Both the position numbers and the translations under genes were made by a program. Source: Prorocentrum cordatum (lineage: Eukaryota > Sar > Dinophyceae > Prorocentrales > Prorocentraceae). From it: a stretch of 64,000 nucleotides of DNA. Shown here in pieces: positions 33,007 through 42,039 of the stretch. The first letter of the stretch is position 1. Each line of letters starts with the position of its first letter. The stretch spans positions 201,501-265,500 of the forward strand of contig CAUYUJ010016302.1 of assembly GCA_963575745.1 (NCBI GenBank), in the 5' to 3' direction. The notes below the pieces were generated by a model. It was not told where the DNA came from and made no database searches. It saw only the letters and a program-made list of their open reading frames with translations.

Positions 33007-33778
33007 GCGCCTTGAAAGGTCGGTTCTCCCAAAACACAAACCTGAGAAGCCACCAATACGCCAAATGCGTACGGTAGAGAAAGAGGGAAGCGGGAGGAGA
33101 GGCGGAAGAGGGATGAAGCAGAAGTAAGGTGAAGCCCAGCCCAGGATTGAAACCCATGATACTGAAAGAAATCATGAATGACAGATTGTCCGATGTCCCA
33201 AATGAATCCCACCACAAGGTCTCTCTTGCTTTGAATGAAGATGAGAACAATGAGAAACGTAATGCAAGATAATGGATTATGCTCAAATTGATCAACAATA
33301 TCTTGAGTGACTTGAGTAACTCTTGAAGCCAATCTTGAGGGCATATGGTCCCAAGGTCTGAAGTAAGTAAGAAGTGAAGAAATCTTCCATTGAGTCCCAT
33401 GAAACCCATTAAACATAAGTAGCAACCAAGACGAAAGAAAAATCTGAAAGAGAGTCTGAAATAAAACTGAATGTCCCAAGCACGCAGTGAACCCAGAAGA
33501 TACGGAGGCATACAAAATGGATTGTCAAAGCCGAGTGAGAACTCAACCGTGAGAACCCACCCCAGGCATATCAAGACATATGGAGTAAGATTGAATTCAA
33601 ACAGGTATGGAGGACGCAAGATGGCTGGGAATGTTTATAACCTTTTGTATTTTGCCAACCAACAACGTTGAAGAACATGCAGGAGAGATTGAGGGATACT
33701 GAGAGTCCTCCAAAAGCCGCAGGCCCATGCACCGCAGACGCCAGGAGGTTCAGTCTGTCGGAGTCCCAGGAATGGCCT
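33007..33778 (-). other. AT-rich 3' region of LINE-B
   Basis: Lower-GC sequence. A hydrophobic minus-strand open frame (33619-32927) runs across the insertion junction into the RPA-like gene, so it cannot be a real gene as it stands. Probably 3' UTR. Confidence 0.5.
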
Positions 33779-34528
33779 TCACGGGTACTTCCAACGCCAC
33801 TTTTCCACAAAGAAGTCTCCGTCCCACCAGTAGTCAGACAGGTACCATACAACTGGGTGAGGCCAGCCCGATTCGGGGTCGAACCACGTGTCATAGTACT
33901 CCGTATACCAGACTTTGGTGTAGACTTTTTCCTCTTCACAGTAGTTCCACATTCCTCCTGAGCCGTGTGTCCACTTGAGACGCTTCTTGGCGGCTAGCTT
34001 GACTGGAAGGCTGCGTTTGGCCATCCCCTGGAATTGGATATGGATGTTTCCCAGCCGTCTCGGACGAGAGTTCCCGTCAGGGTTTGAGGCGAAACGGCTA
34101 CTGACCAGCAGCCAGTTCTTTCCAAGGGACTCTCCGAACCCTTTCGTCGGGACCCCGAACGTTGACATACAGTCCATTAAAGCCGCTGTCCCGACAAGCT
34201 TTGAAAAGCGGGATTTTGCACCAGTCATATGTGAAATGGGGACCACCAAGGTCCGATGGTATAAGAAACCGAGCCGGCAACTTGACCACCCTTTGGAATA
34301 GCAGCGTAGAGCAGTATGAGAGTGCCTCAAGATCTTGTTTAGACAGGAAGCAGACTTTGCGTTTAGACCTGCAAAGCTTCCCCTGAAAGATAACGTGAGG
34401 GTCCGACGCCTTGGGAAGTAGCATACCGAAAGCTTGAGCCCGAGACTGCAGGAGCCGACAGGAGGCAAGGGAAGGGGAGGGGCCCATCCCCCCAAACCCC
34501 AAGAGAGAAAAACAGACTCGAGTCCCAA
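33779..34528 (-). CDS. LINE-B 3' frame of unknown function (aromatic-rich)
   Basis: A 249-codon open frame. The distal part is Trp/Tyr-rich (GSGGMWNYCEEEKVYTKVWY, WFDPESGWPHPVVWYLSDYW, DGDFFVEKWRWKYP). No known domain. It overlaps another open frame (34778-34098), so which is real is uncertain. It lies within LINE-B, about 3 kb downstream of the RT, where most LINEs have only 3' UTR. Confidence 0.3.
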   Translation of the reverse strand: MGLESVFLSWGLGGWAPPLPLPPVGSCSLGLKLSVCYFPRRRTLTLSFRGSFAGLNAKSASCLNKILRHSHTALRCYSKGWSSCRLGFLYHRTLVVPISHMTGAKSRFSKLVGTAALMDCMSTFGVPTKGFGESLGKNWLLVSSRFASNPDGNSRPRRLGNIHIQFQGMAKRSLPVKLAAKKRLKWTHGSGGMWNYCEEEKVYTKVWYTEYYDTWFDPESGWPHPVVWYLSDYWWDGDFFVEKWRWKYP

Positions 34529-34746
34529 AACACAGAGGCATCCCGAGGAAGGAGGGATTGTTGCGAAGCCACGGTGTCCCTAAGATCGCATGGACCAGGC
34601 GGGTCCCAGATAGAATCGCACAAGTGACATCTCCTGGTGCCAGCCAATCCCCGAGGTGGGAGGCAAAGAGGGGAGAGGAGAACACAAAGAGGTCTCGATA
34701 CAGACCCAAATGCAAATTCCGTGGGGTGTCAGATACCCCCGCTCCA

Positions 34747-35616
34747 TTAGTATTGGAGCCTGTTCTCTGAGGCCGCAATTAGGTAAGATACCCAGACCTC
34801 TGAAGATTCCGTAACATTAAATTTGTGCACTTGCATTCCGTGAAACATTGCCACGGCAAACTTCCGAGTGTGAGGTGCACATGGGCCGCGAAAAAGGCGA
34901 CGGTCTTTCCCGGTCCTAGCAAAAGACCCATGTTGATCAGCAAACGTCAAAATAGACCGAATGGAGCAGATGATGGGAGAAATCCCCTGAATTATGTTCC
35001 AGAACCGATCTGGGTCAACATACCCCGCTCCCAACCCTAGCTCCATCAAATCTCCAATAAGCTCTAGCCATCGAGAAGTGTCGGGTTCCCTGTTCCACCG
35101 CTCTCGGACCATCCTCTGTACATCGGTGACACGACCAGCGACTGAGCGAAGCTCCTCCATGGACTTGGACGAGGCACTGGTAGGTTGTCGTCTTTGAAGA
35201 TACCTGGCCATTTGACCCCAAATATTCCACCAGACAGTGTAAATGAAATTCCCAGGATCTGACCAGCGGTTGTCGTAGAACACTGCGCCCTTGTATGACA
35301 TTGTCTTGATCTGTACAAAAGACATAGAGCGTACTGCAATTCCCACGATCCCAATAAGGTCCTTGCATGCCTTACTTGAGAAAAATTCCTCAAAGAGATT
35401 CCATAGCTGCCTGAGAGGTATCTCGAATTCGCGCCCCTTCTCATACATGTGGAGTGTGACGCATTTCCGTGGGTTGTATGATCCTGAATTTGCAGGAACG
35501 ATCTCGGAACTTTCGATTGCCAGTGCACGTGGGCAGGCGGATGCCCACGCCTCGAAGATACAGCACTGGAGGGACTTTGAATTCCATGGCCTGACAACCC
35601 TCTGAGGGGCAAGCAT
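34747..35616 (-). CDS. LINE-B additional ORF, unknown function
   Basis: A 289-codon frame without interruptions and with ordinary composition: WNSKSLQCCIFEAWASACPR, CKDLIGIVGIAVRSMSFVQI, FYDNRWSDPGNFIYTVWWNI, EELRSVAGRVTDVQRMVRER, VAMFHGMQVHKFNVTESSEV. No catalytic motif recognised. The intact length in an otherwise damaged element is noteworthy. It could be an extra LINE-B gene, a captured host fragment, or part of an older element inside LINE-B. Confidence 0.4.
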   Translation of the reverse strand: MLAPQRVVRPWNSKSLQCCIFEAWASACPRALAIESSEIVPANSGSYNPRKCVTLHMYEKGREFEIPLRQLWNLFEEFFSSKACKDLIGIVGIAVRSMSFVQIKTMSYKGAVFYDNRWSDPGNFIYTVWWNIWGQMARYLQRRQPTSASSKSMEELRSVAGRVTDVQRMVRERWNREPDTSRWLELIGDLMELGLGAGYVDPDRFWNIIQGISPIICSIRSILTFADQHGSFARTGKDRRLFRGPCAPHTRKFAVAMFHGMQVHKFNVTESSEVWVSYLIAASENRLQY

Positions 35617-35764
35617 GAGAGTGTGTTCCCAGATAACTTGAGAAGAGGTTGGAGCAGAACGGGCAAAGCGAATTGAACCAAAATGATTACAGAAGGCAGC
35701 CAGGACATCAGGACAACCGAAAGATGTGGATTCAAAAGATGGCGAGATAGAGAAAAGAGATGCA

Positions 35765-36330
35765 CTTTATCAGGGATCGGACGGCAGTCATCGTCCTGGC
35801 CAGCGAAGTGAGATTAACAATCCCAGGCCAAACCCATCTGTACTGAAGTGAAGGAGCAAACTGATCGCCAAACTACCCCAAGAAGAAACTTGAAACTTCG
35901 AGGCCTTGGGCAAAGAGTGAGAAACAACCCCACTTAACCCCGTCAGCCGAATTGAGAAGAATATGATGCAGTCCCAGCTCATGAGAAATGACCTGGAGGC
36001 CTAATGCCCTGAGACACTTGTAATCCCAAGCATTCCCAGATTGAAACGAAAGCCATAATCCTGGCGAAGTGATGAAATTGGCAATCCCATCCAAGCCCGT
36101 TTTGAACTGAAGTGAAGGACCAAACTGAGAGCGAAGCAATCCCAAGTTAAGAAATGTCCCATCGAGGCTGCGGGCAAAGAGCAAGAATCGACCCCACTAC
36201 TTTGGCCCTGACGGACGTGTTGAGGAGAGCAGAACTTAATCCCTGCCTCAGAGAAATGGCCTGTGGTCCCACTGAAAGCCCTTGTAATCCCAGATTGATC
36301 CAGAGTTGAACCGAGAAGAGAGCTGAGGAC
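35765..36330. repeat. imperfect tandem duplication, about 245 bp
   Basis: Segments at about 35817-36065 and 36070-36310 are alignable. Shared words include CTGAAGTGAAGGA, GGGCAAAGAG, TGAGAAATG or CAGAGAAATGGCCTG, and CTTGTAATCCCA. It lies inside LINE-B and is not clearly coding. Confidence 0.65.
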
Positions 36331-36375
36331 CCGAAGGGAAGAAACACTTTAGCTGTATCTTCTGATCTGCCTCGG

Positions 36376-37642
36376 TCACATCAGGAAACGAGGTTTGCAA
36401 AGCAGATGGCACCTTACATTGGCACCGTTATTGCCAGACTCCACCGTGATAAGATCTCCAACATCTTCAAACATGTCCTTGACGTAGAGGAGTGCCACAA
36501 TGCAGCTGCCAGCGAAGATCTGAGATTTGTCGTGTAGCCTCTCCTTCTTAGGGCAGACCTCTGGGCCAATGAACGCTTCTTTGGTATAAAACCGCGCATT
36601 GAACAAATGAATATCTTTGGAACGAAACGTGTTGAGCCCAAAGTGCCAGAGAATCTTCGTGACGTCCCTGGTAGTGAGATAGCCGTGCTCTCCCAAAACT
36701 GGGATACTGTCTGAAACCAGTGGACCTTGATTGTCGATAATGAAAGGTGTAAGCTCACGAACTGTGATGATTTGGAAGTGTTCCCCGACCTTGGCCTTGA
36801 AGGTGTTCAAACCTGTAAGCTGGGGAACGAAAGCCATAATGTAACGCCTTGAGCTGGTGTGGTCTGTGCCGCCCTTTGGGGCGAAAAATTGGGCATCCTG
36901 AGTGATCGTACTCCAACTGAGACTTCAGCACTGGAGGGCCCAACTTGCTGATCCAGGGCTTCTTATCCTGTTCCCAGCTCTTTGGAGCAGGCTGCGACCT
37001 TCGGTCAGGCGAGTCGACTTCCGCTTCAGAGCCAGAAGAGGAACTCCTGGAGTCTGGTGATCCCGAAGACGGTACTTCCCAGGTAGTGCCGCCCACAGGT
37101 TTGACAAGTGTTTCCCCACGGTAGTCCTGCGTCTCTGGTAAGGCATCATCCGACTCGGGCTTCGACCCCGACCCGCCACCCTGCAGTTGTTTCTTGAACC
37201 CACCTGAGTACTGCATCTTCCTGGCAATCGGTGAACGGCTCCGAGACGCAGAGTCTCCCCTGTGCACAGGTGCTGGGGGCGGCGTGGGGAGTTTCCTGGC
37301 TTCGCGAGGGTCAGCACTGGAGGATGCTTTGGCCTTGAGACCCTGATTCTTGAACTCGACTGTCCTTGCTTGGTCCTCCTTTTTCTGTTCGAGCTTCTTC
37401 TGCAGCTTGACTTTCTTCTCATTCGAGGTAAGCGCGGGCTTCGTTTCCATCTTAACCAGACGCTTCCGAGCCAAACGATCTAAGGCGTGGCGATCGAATC
37501 CAAAGAAAAGGGGGACAGTCGGCTGAATCTGATTCCCAATCAAATCCAGATCCTGAGAGTAACAGGTGTCCGTGGTGAAAGTAAAGGTAGCCCCGCTGGG
37601 CGCAGTACGATAGCGAATGTGTGTCTGGGTTGCGCCAGACAA
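36376..37642 (-). pseudogene. LINE-B third frame downstream of RT, frameshifted
   Basis: Directly after the TAG that ends the RT frame (37652), the same frame is open to 36755: HIRYRTAPSGATFTFTTDTC, LFFGFDRHALDRLARKRLVK, a Lys/Glu helix (KKVKLQKKLEQKKEDQARTV), Ser/Pro-rich linker, SGCPIF. Near 36880, at a T run, the sense moves to the 36837-36376 frame: FVPQLTGLNTFKAKVGEHFQ, VLGEHGYLTTRDVTKILWHF, QIFAGSCIVALLYVKDMFED. No known family. There is no ATG at its beginning, so it was either fused to the RT by a now-mutated sense codon or read by stop-codon readthrough. Confidence 0.45.
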
Positions 37643-37651
37643 AGCCGATGG

Positions 37652-38760
37652 CTACTGAAGGCGAAGGTGAAGCGGTTGCCGAACCCAATCAAGCATTTCT
37701 TTAGCAAGACCCAAACGAAACTTTTTGTCCCGAGAACCCTGAGGAGAAAATAAGGTGGTCCAGGCATCCTTGTCATACCTGAAAACGCACCCCCTATGCG
37801 AGCGAGAGTGGGCACGGCTGCCACCAAAGTTGTCAAAGGAGCGATTCTGAATAACCCAATGCTTGCAATATTGAAACAGCCTCGACGAAAAATCTTCTGG
37901 ATGTCTTTGCATGTGAGAGACCCAACTAATAGCTGAATCCAAATGGAAAATAGCCCATGAGACCTCTTTGAACCCCTTGGTTTTGCGATTTCTGCGTAAA
38001 CTGAATTGTTCGGGAGATTCCCCCGGGAGCCTTCTGAGTTTCAACATGATCCTGATACATTGATTCTGGGCCTTGGTAATCAAATCCGCCGTCGTCTTAC
38101 AAGGGACCCAGGCAGCACCTCTGGATCGGATAATCCCCCCCGCCATACAGTTAAGTTTAGAGAGACGTTTAGACATGGGGATTTGCTCGTTAATCAAGAA
38201 CCTACTGTTAGCCCAAAAGGCTTTGTTGATCTGTGAAATACCCTGCTTGACATCTTCGTGACAGGAACCAGTGGCGGAGAGAATTGGACCCAGCACCTTG
38301 GCCTCCGGTACTACAGACCAAGTTTTCCCAAAGGGATCAGACCACTTGTATCCTTGAAAGAAGTAGGGGTATGCCGGAAGGATTTCCCGATCGTCTTTGA
38401 GTTTGAGCCGATGTTCATTCCAGAGCTCCGACTCTACCAGTGCGGTCAGAGTTGCAAGGTCTTGTTCCGAGGACGCCACCACGAAGATATTATCTGACCA
38501 GCTGAGAAGAGCAATCCTGAAATCAAAGCCCAACTGCTCGCAACGGATAGAGATTCCCAAAGAAGAATGGGTGATTTTCTCCAGGGTGGAGGCGAAACAA
38601 TCTTCTACGGAAACGCGCGCCAGTATGCATGCCGTCCCAGCTCCTTGCATCAACCCACGGTCTCTTTGGATAATCCCAGTGTTTGAGTCCAAAAGTGAGA
38701 TGGAAACTCGAGGGTTCCTGTGCAACCTGATGCAGCCCACTGCTAAGAAAGAGGGACTCC
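37652..38760 (-). pseudogene. LINE-B reverse transcriptase, C-terminal part
   Basis: Reads motif B (RGLMQGAGTACILARVSVED) and motif C (ALLSWSDNIFVVASSEQDL), then the thumb and a long C-terminal region (AFWANSRFLINEQIPMSKRL, RRLPGESPEQFSLRRNRKTK). It is separated from motif A, in the upstream frame, by a one-base shift near 38760. Motif C has Asn in the position of the second Asp, as in LINE-A. Stop TAG at 37652, after which the same frame stays open. Confidence 0.75.
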
Positions 38761-40602
38761 CCGTCCCAATAGACTCCGCAGGACTAATCCATAACGAATC
38801 TGGTCGTGGTGAGCTTTGATATCAGTAATCCCAACCATTCCTTTGTTAAAGTGATCTCGGCCATATTCTAAAATGTGATAGACACTCGTGTGAAGTTCCT
38901 GTAATTGTCCACCTTTGCTGAGCCCAAAAATCAGACCCTTGAGACCTTTAGAATCAGTGTATGAATCCAGAACTGGCAGAATGGCCCTTGCCACATATGC
39001 GTGCCCAATCTTGGCAATTGCAGGCTGAGGAATGACAACTCTAGTTTGAGAAGGGGTTCCAAAACCCTTGATCTTGTTACCCAGGTGGCCCCCGAATGTG
39101 ACGTCGTCCCAAAATTCGGGGTCGCCTAAGCAGGCCTGTATACACCCCGTGAGCCTTTGGGACCAGCCCGAAGCTTTTACTACAGCCGTACAGGCGAACT
39201 CTGTGTCGATCTTTCGGGGGGCCTTGATGTCGTCCAGCGCGTCCTCCAGCAAGGATGGAATGATGGGGTCGCCGTAGAAGTTGAAGAAACCCAAAGAGCG
39301 AAGCCAGGCGATGTCCTCCTGACGCTCCGATTCTGAGAGTCCCCACCTCTCGCTGTATTCTTCAGCAACCAGTGTGGTACAGCGGTCTACTTCAAAAATC
39401 TTGACTTGATCTACACAGAAACCCAATATGGGTAGGAGAGACTTGCGGGAGGCCCAGACCCGTTTTCCTTGAGAGGCGTTGAGCGCAACCTGAGCCAAAT
39501 CGCGTTGAAGTTTAGTTATCTTAAGAGCTTTCAAGAGGAGCTGACCCAAGGCGACCCTCGTGGCTTCGTTAAGTTCGGAGTTGAACCGTGTCCTGAGACT
39601 CTTGACCCAAAATGGCTCTTCGGCAAATCTCCTAAAACTCCTTGGGAGAGCCTGAGTCGCTTCATAAACCTGGCCCAACATGTTTTCCCAGAAATCAAAG
39701 GAGAGGGTGAGGTCCCTTGGATCATGATACCTGACCGCACATGAATCGGGCTGTTCTTCGTCATTTAGACGAATAAGTTCCGCTGATTCGGGAAACAGAC
39801 CCTGGGCGATCTTCCTAACCTCCAAAATGTTTGTAGGAGTCCATAGGAGAGGTCTTCTCTTACGAACTTGCTGGTGAAAGGCCAGGACATCACAGCCAAT
39901 AAGGGCATGGTCCCCAGGGACGCCCGCCCAGCAGGCGAAACAGTCAAAAGAGAGATCACTCCTGGCGAGAGCAATGTGATCGATCGTGCTGTTGGCTTGA
40001 GAGAGCGCCTGCTCACCATCGGGCTTCCTAGTGAATTGCATGGAAGTCTCTTGGAACCTGAGAGGGCACCAATGGAGATCGAGATATGAACAGGCTTCGC
40101 AGAACGATCGGAATTTCTGGTCTCCGTTACCTTGATCGGCATTCATGTCCCCCAACCAAGAGAGAGTAGACCCCACAGGGCGGGATCGACCGAGTTGGAT
40201 GGCACAGTTTAGAGAATCATGGAAAAAATCATGGGCAAGATGAGAGAAGAGAAAGGATCTGGCATGATGGTGGCATCCATCGAGACAGTCAGGACGAAGA
40301 TCAACACGGATAGATCTCCAATCGCAGACAATGTCTTTCACACGTTTTCTCAGAGATTTGTGCACAAGCACGCCCATGGCCCTACACCCGGGGCCAGAGT
40401 GATGGCGGTAGTAAGCGTGGCCATTGAAAACAGGGCGTAGTAGCCCATCGTTTTGAAGGCAGCCCTTGAAATCCGCCTCTAAGATACAAATTAAGCCCCA
40501 GCACTTCAGCTCGAGCAAATCTAGGTTGGCTTGCATTTGAGTCTCGTCGGCCCACTTGCCCTGCACATTGAGTGCACAAACGAGACCCCTCACGTAGGCA
40601 TC
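38743..40602 (-). CDS. LINE-B endonuclease and N-terminal part of reverse transcriptase
   Basis: The APE-type endonuclease occupies the first about 260 residues: VRGLVCALNVQGKW (opening strand), CWGLICILEADFKG (Glu of the metal site), GVLVHKSLRKRVKD, LSWLGDMNADQGNGD, NSTIDHIALARSDL and VPGDHALIGCDV (terminal catalytic His). The RT fingers and palm follow (IKGFGTPSQTRVVIPQPAIA, RAILPVLDSYTDSKGLKGLI) up to motif A (GMVGITDIKAHHDQ). The frame then stops at 38743, where a one-base shift leads to motif B and C (38740-37652). It is in the same frame as ORF1, from which only a TGA (40605-40603) separates it, and no ATG follows that TGA before the endonuclease starts. Confidence 0.8.
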   Translation of the reverse strand, partial: DAYVRGLVCALNVQGKWADETQMQANLDLLELKCWGLICILEADFKGCLQNDGLLRPVFNGHAYYRHHSGPGCRAMGVLVHKSLRKRVKDIVCDWRSIRVDLRPDCLDGCHHHARSFLFSHLAHDFFHDSLNCAIQLGRSRPVGSTLSWLGDMNADQGNGDQKFRSFCEACSYLDLHWCPLRFQETSMQFTRKPDGEQALSQANSTIDHIALARSDLSFDCFACWAGVPGDHALIGCDVLAFHQQVRKRRPLLWTPTNILEVRKIAQGLFPESAELIRLNDEEQPDSCAVRYHDPRDLTLSFDFWENMLGQVYEATQALPRSFRRFAEEPFWVKSLRTRFNSELNEATRVALGQLLLKALKITKLQRDLAQVALNASQGKRVWASRKSLLPILGFCVDQVKIFEVDRCTTLVAEEYSERWGLSESERQEDIAWLRSLGFFNFYGDPIIPSLLEDALDDIKAPRKIDTEFACTAVVKASGWSQRLTGCIQACLGDPEFWDDVTFGGHLGNKIKGFGTPSQTRVVIPQPAIAKIGHAYVARAILPVLDSYTDSKGLKGLIFGLSKGGQLQELHTSVYHILEYGRDHFNKGMVGITDIKAHHDQIRYGLVLRSLLGRGVPLS

Positions 40603-41667
40603 TCAGAGGGAGAGTGCCTCGTCGATGGTGTCTTTCAGCGTCTTGCGGAGCGCTTCATCGGGGATCTCCTTGAGAGACTCGTGCCACTGAAATTCCCCAT
40701 CCTTGATAACGCCTATCTGATGGTCCAAGACGAAAAATTTTCGAGTCCGAGAACAAATCACGTAACTGTCTGTGCGATCTCCCATTGCCTTTTCCAGTGC
40801 ACCTGAAACTGTCTTGAACAATTTTGCTGGGCCCCGCTCCTCCTTAGTACTGATCTGTCCACACCAGATCAAATTTTCCAAGTACCCAGGGATCTTGAGA
40901 TCACGGATCGTAGCTGCCGCTTGAAGTCCCACCGCAATCGAACTCCATTTGATCTCAACGCAACTCCCATATCCAAATGGTGCAACAATATGCGTGGGCT
41001 GGGGGACGTCTGCTCGGCGAAGGATCGCCCGCGCCTTTTCCAGAGCCTCCTGCTTCTTGAGATTCCAGCCCAAGTTGGTGAGAATGAAGATGTCTCTATC
41101 TGCTCTTGGGGTGCTGGCCCATGGCGGACCCTTTTTCCTGGAGGAACCCTGGCTTGACTGGCTTTCTAGTTGTTTGGCTGCCATTTCTGCGCGCAGGGAC
41201 TTCTGCTCCAGTTCGACAGCCAGAATCCTTTCGTTGAAGGCTTTCTGCACCTCGGTCTCACCTGCCTCAAGGTTGGCAAGCTTTACTTCGTGGTCATTGA
41301 TCAAAGTGACGGCTACTGAGAATTCCTGAGCCAACGCCTTTTGAGTTCCCAATACGTCCAGTTGTAACGAATCGATACGGTCCTTGATGGGAGCGATCTT
41401 TTTATCTAGAAGCGACTCGAGTTGCACCAAAAATCCGTCAGCCCCTGTGGCTGTCGAGACAGCCCCTGAAGAAATTGAACCATTCTCTCCCAGGCCCGTA
41501 CTCTTAGCAGAACCCTTGGCCGCCAGTGTTCTCATAGCCTTCGAGGCCTCTTGCTGATTTTCTTTGTTTTCGTCTACCATCCGAGCATCGTCTCTCATTC
41601 TTTTCTGCTTGTCGATATCTAAAGACAAGAGCTTTTGCATGGTTTCTCCAATCTGCAAAGTCGGCAT
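40603..41667 (-). CDS. LINE-B ORF1: coiled-coil, RRM-like nucleic-acid-binding protein
   Basis: From ATG at 41667 (PTLQIGETMQKLLSLDIDKQ) the frame is open for 354 codons. A long coiled coil covers about residues 65-170 (LVQLESLLDKKIAPIKDRID, LINDHEVKLANLEAGETEVQ, AVELEQKSLRAEMAAKQLES). It is followed by a basic linker and a domain of RRM-like spacing (RDIFILTNLGWNLKKQEALE, THIVAPFGYGSCVEIKWSSI) and a C-terminal part rich in charged helices. This is the classic LINE ORF1 plan (trimerising coiled coil plus RNA chaperone). I preferred 41667 because the upstream residues (to 41910) are leader sequence shared with LINE-A. Confidence 0.7.
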   Translation of the reverse strand: MPTLQIGETMQKLLSLDIDKQKRMRDDARMVDENKENQQEASKAMRTLAAKGSAKSTGLGENGSISSGAVSTATGADGFLVQLESLLDKKIAPIKDRIDSLQLDVLGTQKALAQEFSVAVTLINDHEVKLANLEAGETEVQKAFNERILAVELEQKSLRAEMAAKQLESQSSQGSSRKKGPPWASTPRADRDIFILTNLGWNLKKQEALEKARAILRRADVPQPTHIVAPFGYGSCVEIKWSSIAVGLQAAATIRDLKIPGYLENLIWCGQISTKEERGPAKLFKTVSGALEKAMGDRTDSYVICSRTRKFFVLDHQIGVIKDGEFQWHESLKEIPDEALRKTLKDTIDEALSL

Positions 41668-41837
41668 GGCCGAAAGTGTAAGTACGAGCCAGTTACCCAA
41701 AATTTGAGATGGAAATGAAGCGCCGAATTGACAAAACCCAACAAATTCGCGAATTCGCCAAATTGAGTCGATATCCCACCAATGAAAGTGATATCCCACT
41801 GATAAATCCCACTGATTAAACCCAAATTGAACCAATC

Positions 41838-41952
41838 TCGCTGGCCCCGGAGGAGACGAAGAAGGCAGCGATGGCTGCCGCGCCCCCGCGGCGGCGCACC
41901 CCCCCCCCACACGCTAGGCGCCTGTGGGAGCCAAGCGCCTTGAGCCTTGAGC
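41838..41952 (-). promoter_or_regulatory. 5' leader of LINE-B shared with LINE-A
   Basis: Sequence following the spliced leader (CTTGGCTCCCACAGGCGCC ... GCGCGGCAGCCATCGCTGCC ... CCGGGGCCAGCGAG) aligns with LINE-A at 9895-10005, although the two LINEs differ in their proteins. Probable 5' UTR or internal promoter. Confidence 0.5.
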
Positions 41953-42027
41953 CTTGAGCCAAAATGGCTACGGAGGACACAGCCTTGAGCCTTGAGCCTT
42001 GAACCTTGAGCCTTGAGCCTTGAGCCT
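41932..42027 (-). repeat. 7-bp GCTCAAG repeats around the spliced leader
   Basis: On the minus strand about six GGCTCAA-type units, one with GGTTCAAG, lie upstream of the full SL and two or three more lie directly after it. The unit is the last seven bases of the SL, so the array looks like piled-up SL remnants reaching right to the target-site duplication at 42028. Confidence 0.85.
41953..41974 (-). promoter_or_regulatory. complete dinoflagellate spliced leader sequence
   Basis: Read on the minus strand it is T followed by CCGTAGCCATTTTGGCTCA and AG, all 22 positions of the known dinoflagellate SL (first base D). Because the SL is added to mRNA by trans-splicing, a genomic copy at the front of an element implies that a trans-spliced transcript was reverse-transcribed and inserted. 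Confidence 0.95.
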
Positions 42028-42039
42028 CGACGCCGAGGA
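42028..42039. repeat. target-site duplication, right copy (CGACGCCGAGGA)
   Basis: Exact match to 32976-32987 on the other side of LINE-B. Confidence 0.93.

Larger units (their letters stand above)
32988..42027 (-). mobile_element. LINE-B: spliced-leader-tagged non-LTR retrotransposon, about 9.0 kb
   Basis: Both ends are defined by the perfect 12-bp duplication of the RPA-like gene. Minus-strand order: tandem GCTCAAG units and full spliced leader (42027-41935), leader, ORF1 (41667-40603), endonuclease and RT (40602-37652), a third frame (37642-36376), further frames of unknown role (35616-33779), AT-rich 3' region, and a (TCA)n 3' tail at 33006-32988. Such a simple-repeat tail and a short duplication are typical of target-primed reverse transcription. 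About 9 kb is long for a LINE. The copy has frameshifts in the RT and in the third frame. Confidence 0.88.

Noticed and set aside
32927-33619. Hydrophobic 230-codon minus-strand ORF resembling a membrane protein
   Set aside because: It spans the LINE-B / RPA junction and the (TCA)n tail (read as a His run), so it cannot be an ancestral gene.
39601-39623. Near match to the spliced leader (CCGAAGAGCCATTTTGGGTC on the minus strand)
   Set aside because: It lies in the middle of the LINE-B ORF2 reading frame and encodes ordinary residues (AEEPFWVK); two inserted bases and a mismatch make coincidence more likely.
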